Of a stretch of 64,000 bases of DNA, positions 1 to 11,688 are shown one piece after another. The stretch's first letter is position 1. The number at the start of each line of letters is the position of its first letter. The stretch is from Azospirillum sp. TSH64 (lineage in GTDB: Bacteria; Pseudomonadota; Alphaproteobacteria; Azospirillales; Azospirillaceae): the NCBI RefSeq assembly GCF_003116035.1, contig NZ_LGQW01000015.1, forward strand, positions 2,507,353-2,571,352. Reading direction: 5' to 3'. The notes beneath the pieces were generated by a model. The model searched no databases. It worked only from the letters and a program-made list of their open reading frames with translations, and was not told the origin of the DNA. Made by a program: the position numbers and the translations under genes.

Positions 1-1
1 G

Positions 2-550
<549 letters not shown>

Positions 551-592
551 TCCCTGAACAGCCGATCTGCGGGCTGCAAGGTTCGTAACGAT

Positions 593-628
593 GAAAGGCT
601 CCTTCACCGGCCGGTGGAGGAGCCTTTC
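593..628. terminator. Bidirectional intrinsic terminator between lpdA and mcp
   Basis: Positions 593-608 pair with 613-628 (GAAAGGCTCC with GGAGCCTTTC at the base, about 16 base pairs with one G-T pair) around a four-base loop. A T-rich tail follows on the plus strand and an A/T-rich flank on the other. The convergent genes lpdA and mcp end on each side, so it probably serves both. Confidence 0.8.
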
Positions 629-652
629 GTATTTTCGCGATCGATCAGCCCG

Positions 653-2833
653 TCACGCCGCGCGGATCGTCGACAGGAAGCCGTTCACCGCGCTGCGCAG
701 GCGGCCGGCATCGTTGGCGAGCTGGCCGGAAACCGACAGGACGTTCTCGGCGGAGTGGCCGGCCTCGACGGCGGCGCTGCGGACATCGGCGATGGTCTTG
801 GTCACCTCCTGGGTGCCGCTGGCCGCCTGTTGGACATTGCGGGCGATCTCGGCGGTGGCGGAGCCCTGTTCCTCCACCGCGGCGGCGATGGCGGTGGAGA
901 TCTCGTCGATCTGGGCGATGATGCCGCCGATGCCCTTGATGGCGCCGGCGGTCTCGCCGGTGACCCGCTGCATGCCGGTGACGTGGCCGGCGATCTCCTC
1001 CGTCGCCTTGGCGGTCTGGCTTGCGAGGCTCTTCACCTCCTGGGCGACCACGGCGAAGCCCTTGCCGGCCTCTCCGGCGCGGGCGGCCTCGATGGTGGCG
1101 TTCAGCGCCAGCAGATTGGTCTGGCTGGCGATGTCCTGGATCAGCTGCACCACGGTGCCGATCTTCTCCGCCGCCTCCGTCAGGCTCAGGACCTGGCCGT
1201 TGGCCTGCTGGGCGGCCTCGACCGCCTCGCGGGCGATCTGGGCGGAACGGTTGACGCGCTCGCCGATCTCCTGGATCGAGGCCGACAGCTCCTCGGTCGC
1301 GCTGGCAACGGTCTGAACGTTGCTGCTGGCATCCTGGGAGGCGGTGGCGACCACGCCGGCCTGCTGGCTGGTCTGGGTCGCGGTGGCGGTCATCGTCTGG
1401 GCGGTGCCGGTCATCGACTGGGCGGCGCGGTCGACGCCGTCCACCACGTTCATCACCTGGGCTTCCAGAGTGTCGGCCAGCTGCAGCATGGCCTTGCGGC
1501 GCTCGGCGTCGGCCTTGGCCTGATCCTCCGCCCGCTGGTCGATCATCCGCTTCAGCTCGGCCATCATCTTGCGCAGGGCCTCGGCCAGCGCGCCGACCTC
1601 GTCGGATTGCCGGATGTCCAGCGTCTGGTCGAAGCGGCCGGCGGCGATGCCCTCGGCGAAGGCGACGCTGGCGCGGATCGGCCGGGCGACGCCGCCGGCG
1701 ACCACCCACATCACCGCGACGGCACCGAGCGCGACCAGGGCGCCGACGGAGACCTGCCAGAGGATGTTGGAATTGGCCCGCTCCCCCAACTCCATGGACA
1801 GCGCCATGCCGTCGGCCAGCACGATGTCCTTCGGCACCTGGACCAGAACGGCCCACGGCTTCTCGGTGTTGCCGAGCGTGATGGGAGCGAAGCTGCGCAG
1901 CATGTTGGTGGAGGCTTCGATGTCGACATGCGGCTTGCCCGCCTGGACGCTCGCCAGATCGGCCTGCCAGGAGACGTCGAAGGTGGAGATCGACTGGCCG
2001 ATCAGGTCGGGCCGGGCACTGTGGGCGACGATCAGACCCATGTTGCTGATGATGACCACTTGGCTGCGGCCGTTGAAAACCGCGGCGCTGACCTTGGTCG
2101 ACAGCTGCTGGACGAAGTCGAGGTTGAAGTCGGCGCCGGCCACGCCGCGGAACTTGCCGCCGATGACCACCGGAACCGATAGGGTCGCCAGGAACACCTG
2201 CTTGCCCTGCACGATGTAGGGCAAGGGGTCGAGCACGCTTTCCCGCCCGGTCTCCTGCGGGCCGATGTACCAGCCGCCCTTCATCACGCCGTTGGGATGA
2301 CGGTCGCGGCTGTCGTACTCGACCAGCGGCTGCATGGCGATGCGGCCGTTCTGGTCGCGGTTCCAGTAGGGGATGAAGCGGCCGGTGGCGTCGGTGCCGG
2401 TCTCGCGGCGGCCCCGGAACTCCTCGTCCCGGCCATCGAGCGCGTCGGGCTCCCAGGCCGAATAGGTGCCGTTGAACAGCGGGTTGCGCTTCAGCACCGA
2501 CAGCAGCACGCCGTTGAAGGCTTCGCGCCGCCGGTCCGGCGGGACATGGCCGGGCGCCCCGTCGTCGGCGAGGCTGGAGAAGCCGGTCGCCATCGTCCGC
2601 GCGGCATTCAGCGCGGTGTCGAACTCCGACCGCAGCAAGCCGGCCTGGGTCGCTGCGAGATTCTGCAGGGACTCCGTCGTCTTGCTTTCGAGGATCCGTT
2701 CGACGTTCCCGGTGACGAACTCATTGCTTGAGCGGGTCGACAGTACGGCGAAGCCGACCAGCACGGCGACGGTGCCTGCCAGGCAGAAGCCCGACAGCAT
2801 CGCAATCTTGGATTGGATGGATTTCGTCTGCAT
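653..2833 (-). CDS. Methyl-accepting chemotaxis protein with extracytoplasmic Cache domain
   Basis: A 726-residue transmembrane chemoreceptor. The ATG at 2833 is chosen because a G-rich Shine-Dalgarno (GGGGGAAAG) precedes it; an in-frame start 18 codons upstream lacks one. Order: TM helix around residues 10-32, a large periplasmic double-Cache-type sensor (about 40-370), a second TM around 375-398, HAMP, then the kinase-control domain. The conserved hairpin tip [20 protein letters not shown] begins near residue 571. There is no C-terminal CheR-binding pentapeptide. The ligand cannot be read from sequence; double-Cache sensors often bind amino or organic acids. Its upstream DNA is unusually AT-rich and carries a palindrome. 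Confidence 0.92.
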   Translation of the reverse strand: MQTKSIQSKIAMLSGFCLAGTVAVLVGFAVLSTRSSNEFVTGNVERILESKTTESLQNLAATQAGLLRSEFDTALNAARTMATGFSSLADDGAPGHVPPDRRREAFNGVLLSVLKRNPLFNGTYSAWEPDALDGRDEEFRGRRETGTDATGRFIPYWNRDQNGRIAMQPLVEYDSRDRHPNGVMKGGWYIGPQETGRESVLDPLPYIVQGKQVFLATLSVPVVIGGKFRGVAGADFNLDFVQQLSTKVSAAVFNGRSQVVIISNMGLIVAHSARPDLIGQSISTFDVSWQADLASVQAGKPHVDIEASTNMLRSFAPITLGNTEKPWAVLVQVPKDIVLADGMALSMELGERANSNILWQVSVGALVALGAVAVMWVVAGGVARPIRASVAFAEGIAAGRFDQTLDIRQSDEVGALAEALRKMMAELKRMIDQRAEDQAKADAERRKAMLQLADTLEAQVMNVVDGVDRAAQSMTGTAQTMTATATQTSQQAGVVATASQDASSNVQTVASATEELSASIQEIGERVNRSAQIAREAVEAAQQANGQVLSLTEAAEKIGTVVQLIQDIASQTNLLALNATIEAARAGEAGKGFAVVAQEVKSLASQTAKATEEIAGHVTGMQRVTGETAGAIKGIGGIIAQIDEISTAIAAAVEEQGSATAEIARNVQQAASGTQEVTKTIADVRSAAVEAGHSAENVLSVSGQLANDAGRLRSAVNGFLSTIRAA

Positions 2834-2934
2834 AAAGTCTTTCCCCCCGGCTTCTCCGCATGGATAGAGGGGACTGTCGATCTTCAAAATTAACGACAGA
2901 TTAATGAGAGTTAGGTGGTAAAATCTCTTCTTAA

Positions 2935-2953
2935 GGACTTAAGTATTAAGTCC
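2935..2953. promoter_or_regulatory. Palindrome in AT-rich region upstream of mcp
   Basis: GGACTTAA, a three-base spacer and TTAAGTCC form a perfect inverted repeat about 100 bases upstream of the mcp start. The surrounding stretch 2880-3060 is clearly richer in A and T than the rest of the window, as expected for a promoter region. A strong Shine-Dalgarno-like AAGGAGG at 2989-2995 (plus strand) also lies here. No convincing gene is seen between 2834 and 3143. Confidence 0.4.
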
Positions 2954-3143
2954 GAGTTGTTCTATCAGATAATTTAAAGAAATTGGCGAAGGAGGTTTAA
3001 GAGCTTTGAGGGGCAATTTTATGCCAATCAATGGATCTTGTTGTGAGCTTCGGGATTCAGCCATCTGACCCACCGCATGTGACGCGGCCATGGGGGCAGA
3101 AATGAATACCCCAATATGCGCAGACGCTTAGTGGCGGAGAGCG

Positions 3144-4109
3144 TCAGACCTTGCGCGCCCGCGGATGGGCATTGCGGTATACGTTCATCAACTGCTCGTT
3201 CTCGACATCCGTATAGCGCTGGGTCGTGGAGAGCGACGCGTGGCCGAGCAGATCCTGGATGGCGCGCAGGTCGCCGCCGTCCGCCAAAAGGTGTGTCGCG
3301 AAACTATGCCGCAGGGCGTGCGGGGTGGCGCTGTCCGGCATGCCCATCAGGGCGCGCAGCTTCTGCATCTGGTGCTGGGCGACGCTGGCGTTCAGCCGGC
3401 CGCCGCGGGTGCCGACGAACAGCGGGCCGTCGGGCGCGAGCGTAAAGGGGCAGGACTCGATGTAGGCGCGCACCGCCTCCGTCACCGCCGGCAGGACCGG
3501 GATCATGCGGTCCTTGCGCCCCTTGCCGGTGACGCGCAGCGTGTCGCCCAACGGGGCGTCCTTGCGCGCCAGTCCCAGCGCTTCGGAAATGCGCAGGCCG
3601 CAGCCGTAGAGCAGGGTGAACAGGGCGCGGTCGCGCTTGCCGATCCAGGGCTCCTCGCGGTCGCGCTCGGCCTCCTCCAGCAGGCGGTCGGCGTCGATCT
3701 CGGTCAGCGGACGCGGGGCCGGGCGCTTGACCTTCGGGGTCGCCAGCGTGGCGACGGCGGGGTTGTGCAGACGCCCACTGCGGTCGAGCCAGCGGAACAG
3801 GTTGCGCACCGCCGCCAGCTTGCGTGCCCGGCTGGCCCCGACCAGCCCGTCCATCGCCAGCCTGGACATCCAGGCGCGGAAATCCGCCGCCTTCAGGTCG
3901 CCCAGGTCGTTCAGTGAGGGCGGCGAGCCGCCGCGGAATTCGGTAAGGAAGCGCAGGAACTCGCCCACATCGGCGGTGTAGGCCGACAGGGTGTGGCGGG
4001 AGACCGCCTTCTCGCTCTCCATCCAGCGCCGCCAATGGGCGAGCACATCCTGGACGTCGGGCTTGGCGGAGAACCCCAAGCTTGGAACGCCGGGCACAGG
4101 TTCGGTCAC
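3144..4109 (-). CDS. xerC: Tyrosine recombinase XerC
   Basis: A 321-residue tyrosine recombinase that, with XerD, resolves chromosome dimers at dif. It has an N-terminal core-binding SAM-like domain (about 20-105) and a C-terminal catalytic domain with the first arginine in LLYGCGLRISEAL, the H-x-x-R box HALRHSFATHLL, the second histidine in LGHASLSTTQRYTDV and the nucleophilic tyrosine in that same motif. The start is GTG at 4109 and overlaps the DUF484 stop by four bases (GTGA), so the two are translationally coupled. The DUF484-xerC pair is common in proteobacteria, which supports a housekeeping XerC rather than a phage integrase. Confidence 0.93.
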   Translation of the reverse strand: MTEPVPGVPSLGFSAKPDVQDVLAHWRRWMESEKAVSRHTLSAYTADVGEFLRFLTEFRGGSPPSLNDLGDLKAADFRAWMSRLAMDGLVGASRARKLAAVRNLFRWLDRSGRLHNPAVATLATPKVKRPAPRPLTEIDADRLLEEAERDREEPWIGKRDRALFTLLYGCGLRISEALGLARKDAPLGDTLRVTGKGRKDRMIPVLPAVTEAVRAYIESCPFTLAPDGPLFVGTRGGRLNASVAQHQMQKLRALMGMPDSATPHALRHSFATHLLADGGDLRAIQDLLGHASLSTTQRYTDVENEQLMNVYRNAHPRARKV

Positions 4110-4828
4110 GCCGGCAGCTCCAGCCAGCCGCGGATCACCCGCTCGATCACGCGGGCGAGGAAGCCCACCAGTTCGGTGCCCTGGCCGTTGTGGAAGGTGT
4201 CGGGCTCGCGGCTGCCGAAGGCGAGCAGCCCGTCCGGCGTCTCGCTGGAGACCTGGATGCGGATCAGCGCCTCCGACCGGACGAGGCCGGCGCCGGGGCC
4301 GTAGATCTCGGGATCGCCCTGGATGTCGGTGTTCAGCACCACGTCGGCGCGGCCCAACCGGTCGGCGATGGCGCCCGGCTCCACCACCCGCACGCCGGAG
4401 CGGTGGACATGGGGGATGTCGGTGCCGTTGGATTCGATGACCAGACAGGCGACGTCGAGGTCGAGCAGGACCGCGAGGTCGGTGGTGATGGTCTGGATCA
4501 GCTGTTCGAAGCTCTGGGCGTCGAGCAGGAACAGCACCGCGGCATGGATGCGGTTCTGGCTGTTCAGGTTGGCCCGGCTGGTGCCGATCAGCTCGCGCTG
4601 TTGGTCCTTGAGGGTGCGGACCTCGGCGCGCAGCCGGTCGACCATGAAGGCCTGGAGGTCCACCACCCCACGCCCGCGGTCGAGCGACGGCGGGGTCAGG
4701 TGGTGGACCAGATCGGCGTTCTGGGCCAGGAAGTCCGGGTGCTTCCGCAGGTAGGCGCGGACATCCTCCGAAGAGAGCGTCGACGCCTGATGCGGCGGGT
4801 GGCCCGGTTCGCGGCCCCTGTCGGCCAT
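4106..4828 (-). CDS. DUF484 family protein
   Basis: A 240-residue protein of the DUF484 family, whose fold resembles GAF domains. The N-terminal part (VRAYLRKHPDFLAQNADLV) is the family signature, followed by a coiled segment (about 65-100) and a GAF-like domain with the closing motif LLAFGSREPDTFHNGQGTELVGFLARVI. The function is not known; it is usually found directly upstream of xerC, as here. Ligand-binding residues cannot be assigned. It lies 17 bases downstream of the transaldolase start-side boundary in a tight minus-strand cluster. Confidence 0.85.
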   Translation of the reverse strand: MADRGREPGHPPHQASTLSSEDVRAYLRKHPDFLAQNADLVHHLTPPSLDRGRGVVDLQAFMVDRLRAEVRTLKDQQRELIGTSRANLNSQNRIHAAVLFLLDAQSFEQLIQTITTDLAVLLDLDVACLVIESNGTDIPHVHRSGVRVVEPGAIADRLGRADVVLNTDIQGDPEIYGPGAGLVRSEALIRIQVSSETPDGLLAFGSREPDTFHNGQGTELVGFLARVIERVIRGWLELPA

Positions 4829-4845
4829 GATCGCTCCGGCCCGCC

Positions 4846-5502
4846 TTACAGGATCGACTGGCCGGTCTTCTTCCAGTCCTCGACGAACTGGGAGAGACCC
4901 TTGTCGGTCAGCGGGTGGTTGAACAGCTGCTTCAGCACCGACGCCGGCGCGGTCACGACATGGGCGCCCAGGCGGGCGGCCTTGACGATGTGCATCGGGT
5001 TGCGGATCGAGGCGACCAGCACCTCGGTCTTGAAGGCGTCGTAATTGTTATAGATCTCACAGATGTCCTTGATGATGCCCATGCCGTCCTGGCCGATGTC
5101 GTCCAGGCGGCCGACGAAGGGCGACACGAAGCTGGCGCCGGCCTTGGCCGCCAGGATCGCCTGGGCGGGGGAGAAGCACAGCGTGACGTTGACCATCGTC
5201 CCTTCGGACGAGATGATCTTGCAGACCTTCAGGCCGGCCGGGGTCAGCGGCACCTTCACCGCGACGCGGTGGGAGATCTTGGCGATCTTGTGGGCTTCGG
5301 CGAGCATGGTCTCGAAGTCGGTGGACGCCACCTCGGCGCTGACCGGACCGTTGACGACGTCGCAAATCTCGGCCACGAGGTCGAGGAATTGACGGCCGGA
5401 CTTGGCGATCAGGGAGGGGTTGGTGGTAACACCGTCCAGCAGACCGGTATCGGCCAGATCGCGGATCTCGGCGATGTCGGCGGTGTCGACGAAGAACTTC
5501 AT
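4846..5502 (-). CDS. tal: Transaldolase / fructose-6-phosphate aldolase family
   Basis: A 218-residue class I aldolase of the small transaldolase subfamily (TalC/FSA), starting at the ATG at 5502 ([20 protein letters not shown]). The Schiff-base lysine lies in [11 protein letters not shown], and the family motifs [12 protein letters not shown] and [20 protein letters not shown] are present. Transaldolase moves dihydroxyacetone units between sugar phosphates in the pentose phosphate pathway; FSA members instead cleave fructose-6-phosphate, and sequence length alone does not separate the two. It reads toward DUF484 and xerC and is divergent from priA. Confidence 0.9.
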   Translation of the reverse strand: MKFFVDTADIAEIRDLADTGLLDGVTTNPSLIAKSGRQFLDLVAEICDVVNGPVSAEVASTDFETMLAEAHKIAKISHRVAVKVPLTPAGLKVCKIISSEGTMVNVTLCFSPAQAILAAKAGASFVSPFVGRLDDIGQDGMGIIKDICEIYNNYDAFKTEVLVASIRNPMHIVKAARLGAHVVTAPASVLKQLFNHPLTDKGLSQFVEDWKKTGQSIL

Positions 5503-5607
5503 GACGAAGGGTCCATGCTTGCTGATGTTGACCGGAACCGGCCGCGCCGGAAAGCTGACCGACGCGCCGTCCCGCCCGGTGCCCGGGACATGAGGCCACT
5601 CTAGCCG

Positions 5608-7914
5608 ATGCGTTCGATTTCCGCCAGTTCCGCCCCGGGCTTTCAGGGGGATCTTCTTGGGGACGCGCCCGAAACGGGGCAGCCCGAAGGCGATTCCGCA
5701 GCAAATTCCGCAGATTTCCCGGCGAAGCCGCAGCAGCGCGGGCCGGACCGCCGCGTCGCCGTGCTGCTGCCGCTGCCCTTGCGCGAGGCCTACGACTACC
5801 GCGTGCCCGACGGACTGGAGCTGGTTCCCGGCGATTTCGTCGAGGTGCCGCTGGGGCCGCGCCGGCTGATCGGCGTCGTCTGGGGGCCCGGTGCCGGGAC
5901 GGTGGATTCCGGCCGGCTGAAGGCGGTGGTGCGCCGGTTCGACGTGCCGCCGATGACCGAGGTCGGCCGCCGCTTCGTCGAATGGGTCGCCGCCTACACC
6001 ATGACGCCGCCGGGCTTCGTCCTGCGCATGGCGGTCAGCGTGCCGTCGGCGCTGGAGCCGCCCAAGCCGATGCTGGCCTATCTGCGCAAGCCGGATGCGG
6101 AACCGCCGCCCGGCTTCAAGATGACCGACCCGCGCAAGCGCATCCTGGCCCTGCTGGCGGATGGCCCGCCCCGCACCCCGGCGGAACTGGCGGAGGAGGC
6201 CGGCTGCGGCGTGACGGTGGTGCGCGGGCTGGCCGAGGCCGGGCTGCTCGACCCGGTCATGCTGCAACCGACGCGGCTCGGCCGGCCGGACTGGCGCCGG
6301 CCCGGACCGACCCTGTCGGCGAACCAGCAGGGGGCGGCCGACGATCTGCGCGAGCGGGTGACCTCGGGATGCTATTCCACCGTCCTGCTCGACGGCGTCA
6401 CCGGATCGGGCAAGACGGAGGTCTATTACGAGGCGATCTCCGCGGCGCTGGAACAGGGCAAGCAGGCGCTGGTGCTGCTGCCGGAGATCGCGCTGTCGGC
6501 GCAATGGCTCGACCGCTTCGCCCGCCGCTTCGGCGCACCGCCGGCGGAGTGGCATTCGGAACTGACCGGGGCGCAGCGCCGCGACACCTGGCGCGCGGTG
6601 TCGAAGGGCGAGGTGCCGGTGGTGGTGGGCGCCCGCTCGGCGCTGTTCCTGCCCTATCCCGATCTCGGCGTCATCGTCGTCGACGAGGAGCACGACTCCG
6701 CCTACAAGCAGGAGGAGGGGGCGATCTACCATGCCCGCGACATGGCGGTGGCGCGGGCGCATCTCGGCGGGTTGCCGATCGTGCTGGTGTCGGCCACGCC
6801 GTCGCTGGAGACCAAGGTCAACGCCGACAGCCACCGCTATGCCCGGATCGAACTGCCGTCCCGCCATGGCGGCGCCGTGCTGCCCGACGTGGAACTGGTC
6901 GATCTGCGGCGCGACCGCCCGCCCGCCCGGCACTGGCTGGCGCCCAGCCTGCGCAAGGCGCTGACCGACACGCTGGCCGGCGGCGAACAGGCGATGCTGT
7001 TCCTGAACCGCCGCGGCTATGCCCCGCTGACCCTGTGCCGCGCCTGCGGCCACCGCATGCAATGCCCGAACTGCACGGCCTGGCTGGTCGAGCACCGGCT
7101 CGCCCGCAAGCTGCAATGCCACCATTGCGGTTTGCAGCAGCCCTTGCCCCATGCCTGCCCGGACTGCGGCGAGGAAGGGACGATGGCCGCCTGCGGTCCC
7201 GGCGTGGAGCGCATCGCCGAGGAGGTGGCGGAGCTGTTCCCCGACGCCCGTGCCGCCATCATGGCGTCCGACACCCTGCACGGCCCGCGCGCCATCCAGG
7301 AGATGGTCGAGAGCATCGGCCGGCATGAGCTGGACATCATCATCGGCACCCAGGTGATGGCGAAGGGCCACCATTTCCCGATGCTGACGCTGGTCGGGGT
7401 GGTCGATGCCGACCTGGGGCTGAACGGCGGCGACCTGCGGGCGGCGGAGCGCACCTACCAGCTGCTGCATCAGGTGGCGGGACGTGCCGGGCGCGGCGAG
7501 CGGCCGGGCCGGGTGATGCTGCAGACCTTCATGCCCGAGCATCCGGTGATGCAGGCGCTGGCCGCCGGCGACCGCGACGGCTTCTATCAGCTGGAGGCGG
7601 AGATGCGGCTGGAGGCCGGCATGCCGCCCTTCGGCCGGCTGGCGGCGCTGATCGTGTCGGGCGAGGACCCGACTCTGGTGGAGCGGGTGGCGATGGCGCT
7701 GGGCCGCGCAGCGCCGCGCAGCGACACCGTCCATATATTGGGGCCGGCCCCGGCGCCGCTGGCCCTGCTGCGCGGGCGGCACCGCCGCCGCCTGCTGATG
7801 AAGGCGCCGCGCAGCACCCAGGTGCAGCCGCTGATCGCCGAGTGGCTGGACAGGGTGGAGATCCCGCCGGCCATCCGCGTGCAGATCGATGTCGATCCCT
7901 ACAGCTTCCTTTAG
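5608..7914 (+). CDS. priA: Primosomal replication protein PriA
   Basis: A 768-residue superfamily 2 helicase that restarts stalled replication forks. After an N-terminal extension of about 45 residues come the 3' DNA-end binding domain ([19 protein letters not shown]), Walker [15 protein letters not shown], the DEEH box ([12 protein letters not shown]), and a zinc-binding region with paired cysteines ([23 protein letters not shown]). It ends with the helicase C domain ([18 protein letters not shown]). The start at 5608 has only a weak ribosome site and the true start may lie up to 45 codons further in. Gene order with xerC, transaldolase and atpH is typical for this group. Confidence 0.93.
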   Translation: MRSISASSAPGFQGDLLGDAPETGQPEGDSAANSADFPAKPQQRGPDRRVAVLLPLPLREAYDYRVPDGLELVPGDFVEVPLGPRRLIGVVWGPGAGTVDSGRLKAVVRRFDVPPMTEVGRRFVEWVAAYTMTPPGFVLRMAVSVPSALEPPKPMLAYLRKPDAEPPPGFKMTDPRKRILALLADGPPRTPAELAEEAGCGVTVVRGLAEAGLLDPVMLQPTRLGRPDWRRPGPTLSANQQGAADDLRERVTSGCYSTVLLDGVTGSGKTEVYYEAISAALEQGKQALVLLPEIALSAQWLDRFARRFGAPPAEWHSELTGAQRRDTWRAVSKGEVPVVVGARSALFLPYPDLGVIVVDEEHDSAYKQEEGAIYHARDMAVARAHLGGLPIVLVSATPSLETKVNADSHRYARIELPSRHGGAVLPDVELVDLRRDRPPARHWLAPSLRKALTDTLAGGEQAMLFLNRRGYAPLTLCRACGHRMQCPNCTAWLVEHRLARKLQCHHCGLQQPLPHACPDCGEEGTMAACGPGVERIAEEVAELFPDARAAIMASDTLHGPRAIQEMVESIGRHELDIIIGTQVMAKGHHFPMLTLVGVVDADLGLNGGDLRAAERTYQLLHQVAGRAGRGERPGRVMLQTFMPEHPVMQALAAGDRDGFYQLEAEMRLEAGMPPFGRLAALIVSGEDPTLVERVAMALGRAAPRSDTVHILGPAPAPLALLRGRHRRRLLMKAPRSTQVQPLIAEWLDRVEIPPAIRVQIDVDPYSFL

Positions 7915-7987
7915 CCGCGGTTAAGGCGACCGGACCATGCTGCGGCGAATTGACACGATGCGGTCCCGCGGACGGCCCGGCATGGCA

Positions 7988-8100
7988 CCTGTGACGTTTG
8001 GTCCATTGCACAGCGCGGGGCATGGTATTACCACGGCAGGGATGGTTCCGAATCGAAACATCCCTGCCGGGATGAAACCCGCGGAGCCGAACGTCACAGG
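7988..8100 (+). promoter_or_regulatory. Structured leader candidate upstream of Cache gene
   Basis: In the 201-base gap between priA and the Cache-domain gene, 7988-7998 is the exact reverse complement of 8090-8100 (11 bp) and encloses a second perfect 10-bp inverted repeat, 8035-8044 with 8059-8068. The nested arrangement could fold into a two-stem RNA leader ending 15 bases before the next start codon, or could mark paired operator sites. No known riboswitch was recognised. Confidence 0.4.
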
Positions 8101-8115
8101 GACAGGTTCGGGCTG

Positions 8116-8631
8116 ATGGTCGGCATGCTCTCCAAGCTTCGTCTGCGCGTTCAGCGGCAAACCCTGCTGACCGTGCTGCCGGTTCTTCTGCTGCTGGTGG
8201 TCATCGCGTTCGCCGCCGGCGCTCCGGCCCGCACCCGCGGCACCGACGCCGAGGCGCTGACGATGATCGACCGTGCCCAGCAGCTGCTGGAGCGGATCGG
8301 TCCGGACGCGGCGGCCGAAGCGTTTGCCGGCCATGATAGCGCTTTCACCGACCGTGACCTCTACCCGATGCTGCTGGACGACAAGGGCGTGATGGTCGCC
8401 CATGGCTGGACCGCGACGCTGAACGGGTCGAACCTGAACGAGTTGCACGACATCGAGGGCAAGCCCTTCATCCGCGAGGCACTGGACGGGGTGGCGCGCG
8501 ACGGGCGGACCGACGTCACCTATCGATGGATCGATCCGCTGACGGGGCAGGTCGCGCGCAAGACGATGCACGCCCGCCGTCTGGTGCTGAACGGCAAGCC
8601 CTACATGCTGGCGGTCGGCGTCTATCGCTGA
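8116..8631 (+). CDS. Single Cache domain protein, membrane-anchored
   Basis: A 171-residue protein with an N-terminal hydrophobic helix (about 14-36) followed by one small Cache-type sensor domain, recognisable from LYPMLLDDKGVMVAHGW and the strand-rich end ARRLVLNGKPYMLAVGVY. It carries no output domain, so it is either a periplasmic ligand-binding partner of another sensor or a remnant of a receptor. Family resemblance is to the sCache_2 part of chemoreceptors and kinases. It stands alone between priA and a minus-strand gene. Confidence 0.75.
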   Translation: MVGMLSKLRLRVQRQTLLTVLPVLLLLVVIAFAAGAPARTRGTDAEALTMIDRAQQLLERIGPDAAAEAFAGHDSAFTDRDLYPMLLDDKGVMVAHGWTATLNGSNLNELHDIEGKPFIREALDGVARDGRTDVTYRWIDPLTGQVARKTMHARRLVLNGKPYMLAVGVYR

Positions 8632-8723
8632 AGTCTTTGTGAAACCGGTGCGGCGGGTTGCCGCACGTCACTTTTTTACATGGTGAAATTTCGGGATGGC
8701 CGCCGCTCCCGGCCTGAAGCGGA

Positions 8724-9119
8724 TCAGAAAATCCGCGGGCGGCGCGGGCGCCAGATCGACAGGCAGTCCGCGGCGCTGTCGGCGGCGCCGATGCCGTACC
8801 AGCCCGACCGGTCATGGAAGGACAGATTGTAGCGGCCCTTGGCGTCGCGCTCGAAGCGGAAGACGGGGCGGTCGACCTCCGGCAGCAGCACCAGAAGCCG
8901 GTCATGATCGCGTCCCGACTCGCGCAGCACACCGGCCCAATGGCCGTCGCGGATCTTCGGTTCGGCCACGGCGGCGAAGGCGTCCATATCGTCAGGGGTG
9001 AAGCGGGCGCGGCAGAACTGGATGATTTTCGCCCCGCGCTCTTCCCCGCGGGAGCCGGCGCCGGCGGCGGTGTCCGCGTCGGCAGTCGCAACAATGTCGG
9101 TCGTCGGCTGGATGGTCAT
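8724..9119 (-). CDS. Hypothetical protein upstream of atp operon
   Basis: A 131-residue protein of unknown function. The ATG at 9119 (MTIQPTTDIVATADAD) is preferred over an upstream frame extension that has no natural composition. The first 30 residues are probably disordered; the rest is a mixed alpha/beta domain ending WYGIGAADSAADCLSIW. No signal peptide, membrane helix or known motif is visible. It is transcribed away from the ATP synthase operon, so the 383-base gap between them holds both promoters. Confidence 0.55.
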   Translation of the reverse strand: MTIQPTTDIVATADADTAAGAGSRGEERGAKIIQFCRARFTPDDMDAFAAVAEPKIRDGHWAGVLRESGRDHDRLLVLLPEVDRPVFRFERDAKGRYNLSFHDRSGWYGIGAADSAADCLSIWRPRRPRIF

Positions 9120-9285
9120 CGCGGATAAGGTCCCTGGTCGCCTGGAGCGGCTGCGGCGGGGCAAAATGACGGGAAACCAAGGTCGGATCGCCCACCCGCG
9201 CGGTTCCGGCCGACCGTGGATCAGATTGGTTAACCTTGAATTAAACAGGCAATAGGGCCACATCGAAGTCACAGCCGGTATGACC

Positions 9286-9305
9286 AGTCGAGCTCGACTC
9301 GAGTC
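9286..9305. promoter_or_regulatory. Overlapping palindromes in the promoter region before atpH
   Basis: AGTCGAGCTCGACT (9286-9299) is a perfect 14-base palindrome that overlaps a second palindrome GACTCGAGTC (9296-9305). They sit in the 383-base divergent region 9120-9502. Further down, TTGACA (9445-9450) and TATAAG (9454-9459) resemble promoter hexamers but are too close together to be one promoter; which pairs with what is unclear. Confidence 0.35.
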
Positions 9306-9502
9306 CTCGGCGAACGCAGTTGCGACCAATGATTCCGCAGTTGCTCAAAACGCCGCAGCCAAATTGTCCAGACCCCGTTGCGTGGGCGCGATTCCTGTGA
9401 TATTGGACCGCTCGCTTTCGCGGCCGGGGTGTTTGTGCCTCGGGTTGACACCCTATAAGGCCGCCGAATTCACCGTCTACCGAACTCAATTCGAGGGATC
9501 AG

Positions 9503-10071
9503 GTGGCATCCGAAGGAACAGGCGTATCCGAACTCGCCGCGCGTTACTCCATCGCGCTGTTCGAGCTTGCGGACGAAAACCAGGCGTTGGACACGGTCGC
9601 GAGCGATCTGACCACGCTGAAGCAGATCCTGGCCGAGAGCGCTGACCTCCGTCGCCTCGTCCGCAGCCCCGTCATCAGCCGCGCCGATCAGGGCAAGGCC
9701 ATGGCCGCTGTCCTGGACAGCGCCGGCGTGTCCGATCTGACCAAGCGCTTCATCGGGCTGGTGGCGGCCAACCGCCGCCTGTTCTCGATCGACGGCATGA
9801 TCGAAGGCTTCCTGGCCGAACTGGCCCGGCGCCGCGGCGAGGTCACGGCGCAGGTCACCTCGGCCCAGCCGCTGAGCGATGCCCAGCGCAACGCCGTCAT
9901 CGACGCGCTCAAGGCGTCCATCGGTTCCAAGGTGCTGGTGAACACCTCCGTCGATCCGGAGTTGATCGGCGGCATGATCGTTAAGTTCGGCTCGCGCATG
10001 GTCGATACCTCGGTGCGAACGAAGCTGAACAAATTGCAACTCGCCATGAAGGCCTCAGGGGGATCAGTCTG

Positions 10072-10072
<1 letters not shown>
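9503..10072 (+). CDS. atpH: ATP synthase F1 delta subunit
   Basis: A 189-residue delta (OSCP-like) subunit of the F1 stator that joins the alpha3beta3 head to the peripheral stalk. The N-terminal six-helix domain ([20 protein letters not shown]) and the C-terminal motif near [22 protein letters not shown] are clear. The start is GTG at 9503 with GAGGGA upstream. The stop shares one base with the atpA start (TGATG), which supports coupled translation. It is the first gene of an atpHAGDC operon; the Fo genes are elsewhere, as is usual in alphaproteobacteria. Confidence 0.95.
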
Positions 10073-11601
<1,529 letters not shown>

Positions 11602-11613
11602 CCGACCGCGCGC

Positions 11614-11633
11614 GGGGGCGGGAAACCGCCCCC
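11614..11633 (+). other. GNRA-capped hairpin between atpA and atpG
   Basis: GGGGGCGG (11614-11621) pairs perfectly with CCGCCCCC (11626-11633) around a GAAA tetraloop. No T tract follows and the operon continues, so this is more likely a mRNA processing or stability element than a terminator. Confidence 0.5.
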
Positions 11634-11688
11634 CACCGTCTTGAAGAGACGGTCACGGAACGACCTCGAGCGGAATTGAAGGGCCGGC

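Noticed and set aside
614..2182. 522-residue plus-strand frame opposite the first chemoreceptor
   Set aside because: Repetitive Gly/Ala/Asp/His composition with no domain; antisense shadow.
3144..4109. Phage integrase for the module at 22-31 kb
   Set aside because: It is 18 kb away, coupled to DUF484 and in a conserved housekeeping order, which fits XerC.
4846..7782. Very long minus-strand open frame across priA into transaldolase
   Set aside because: Only its last 218 residues are a real protein; the rest is the mirror of priA, low-complexity His/Arg/Gln-rich text caused by high GC at third codon positions.
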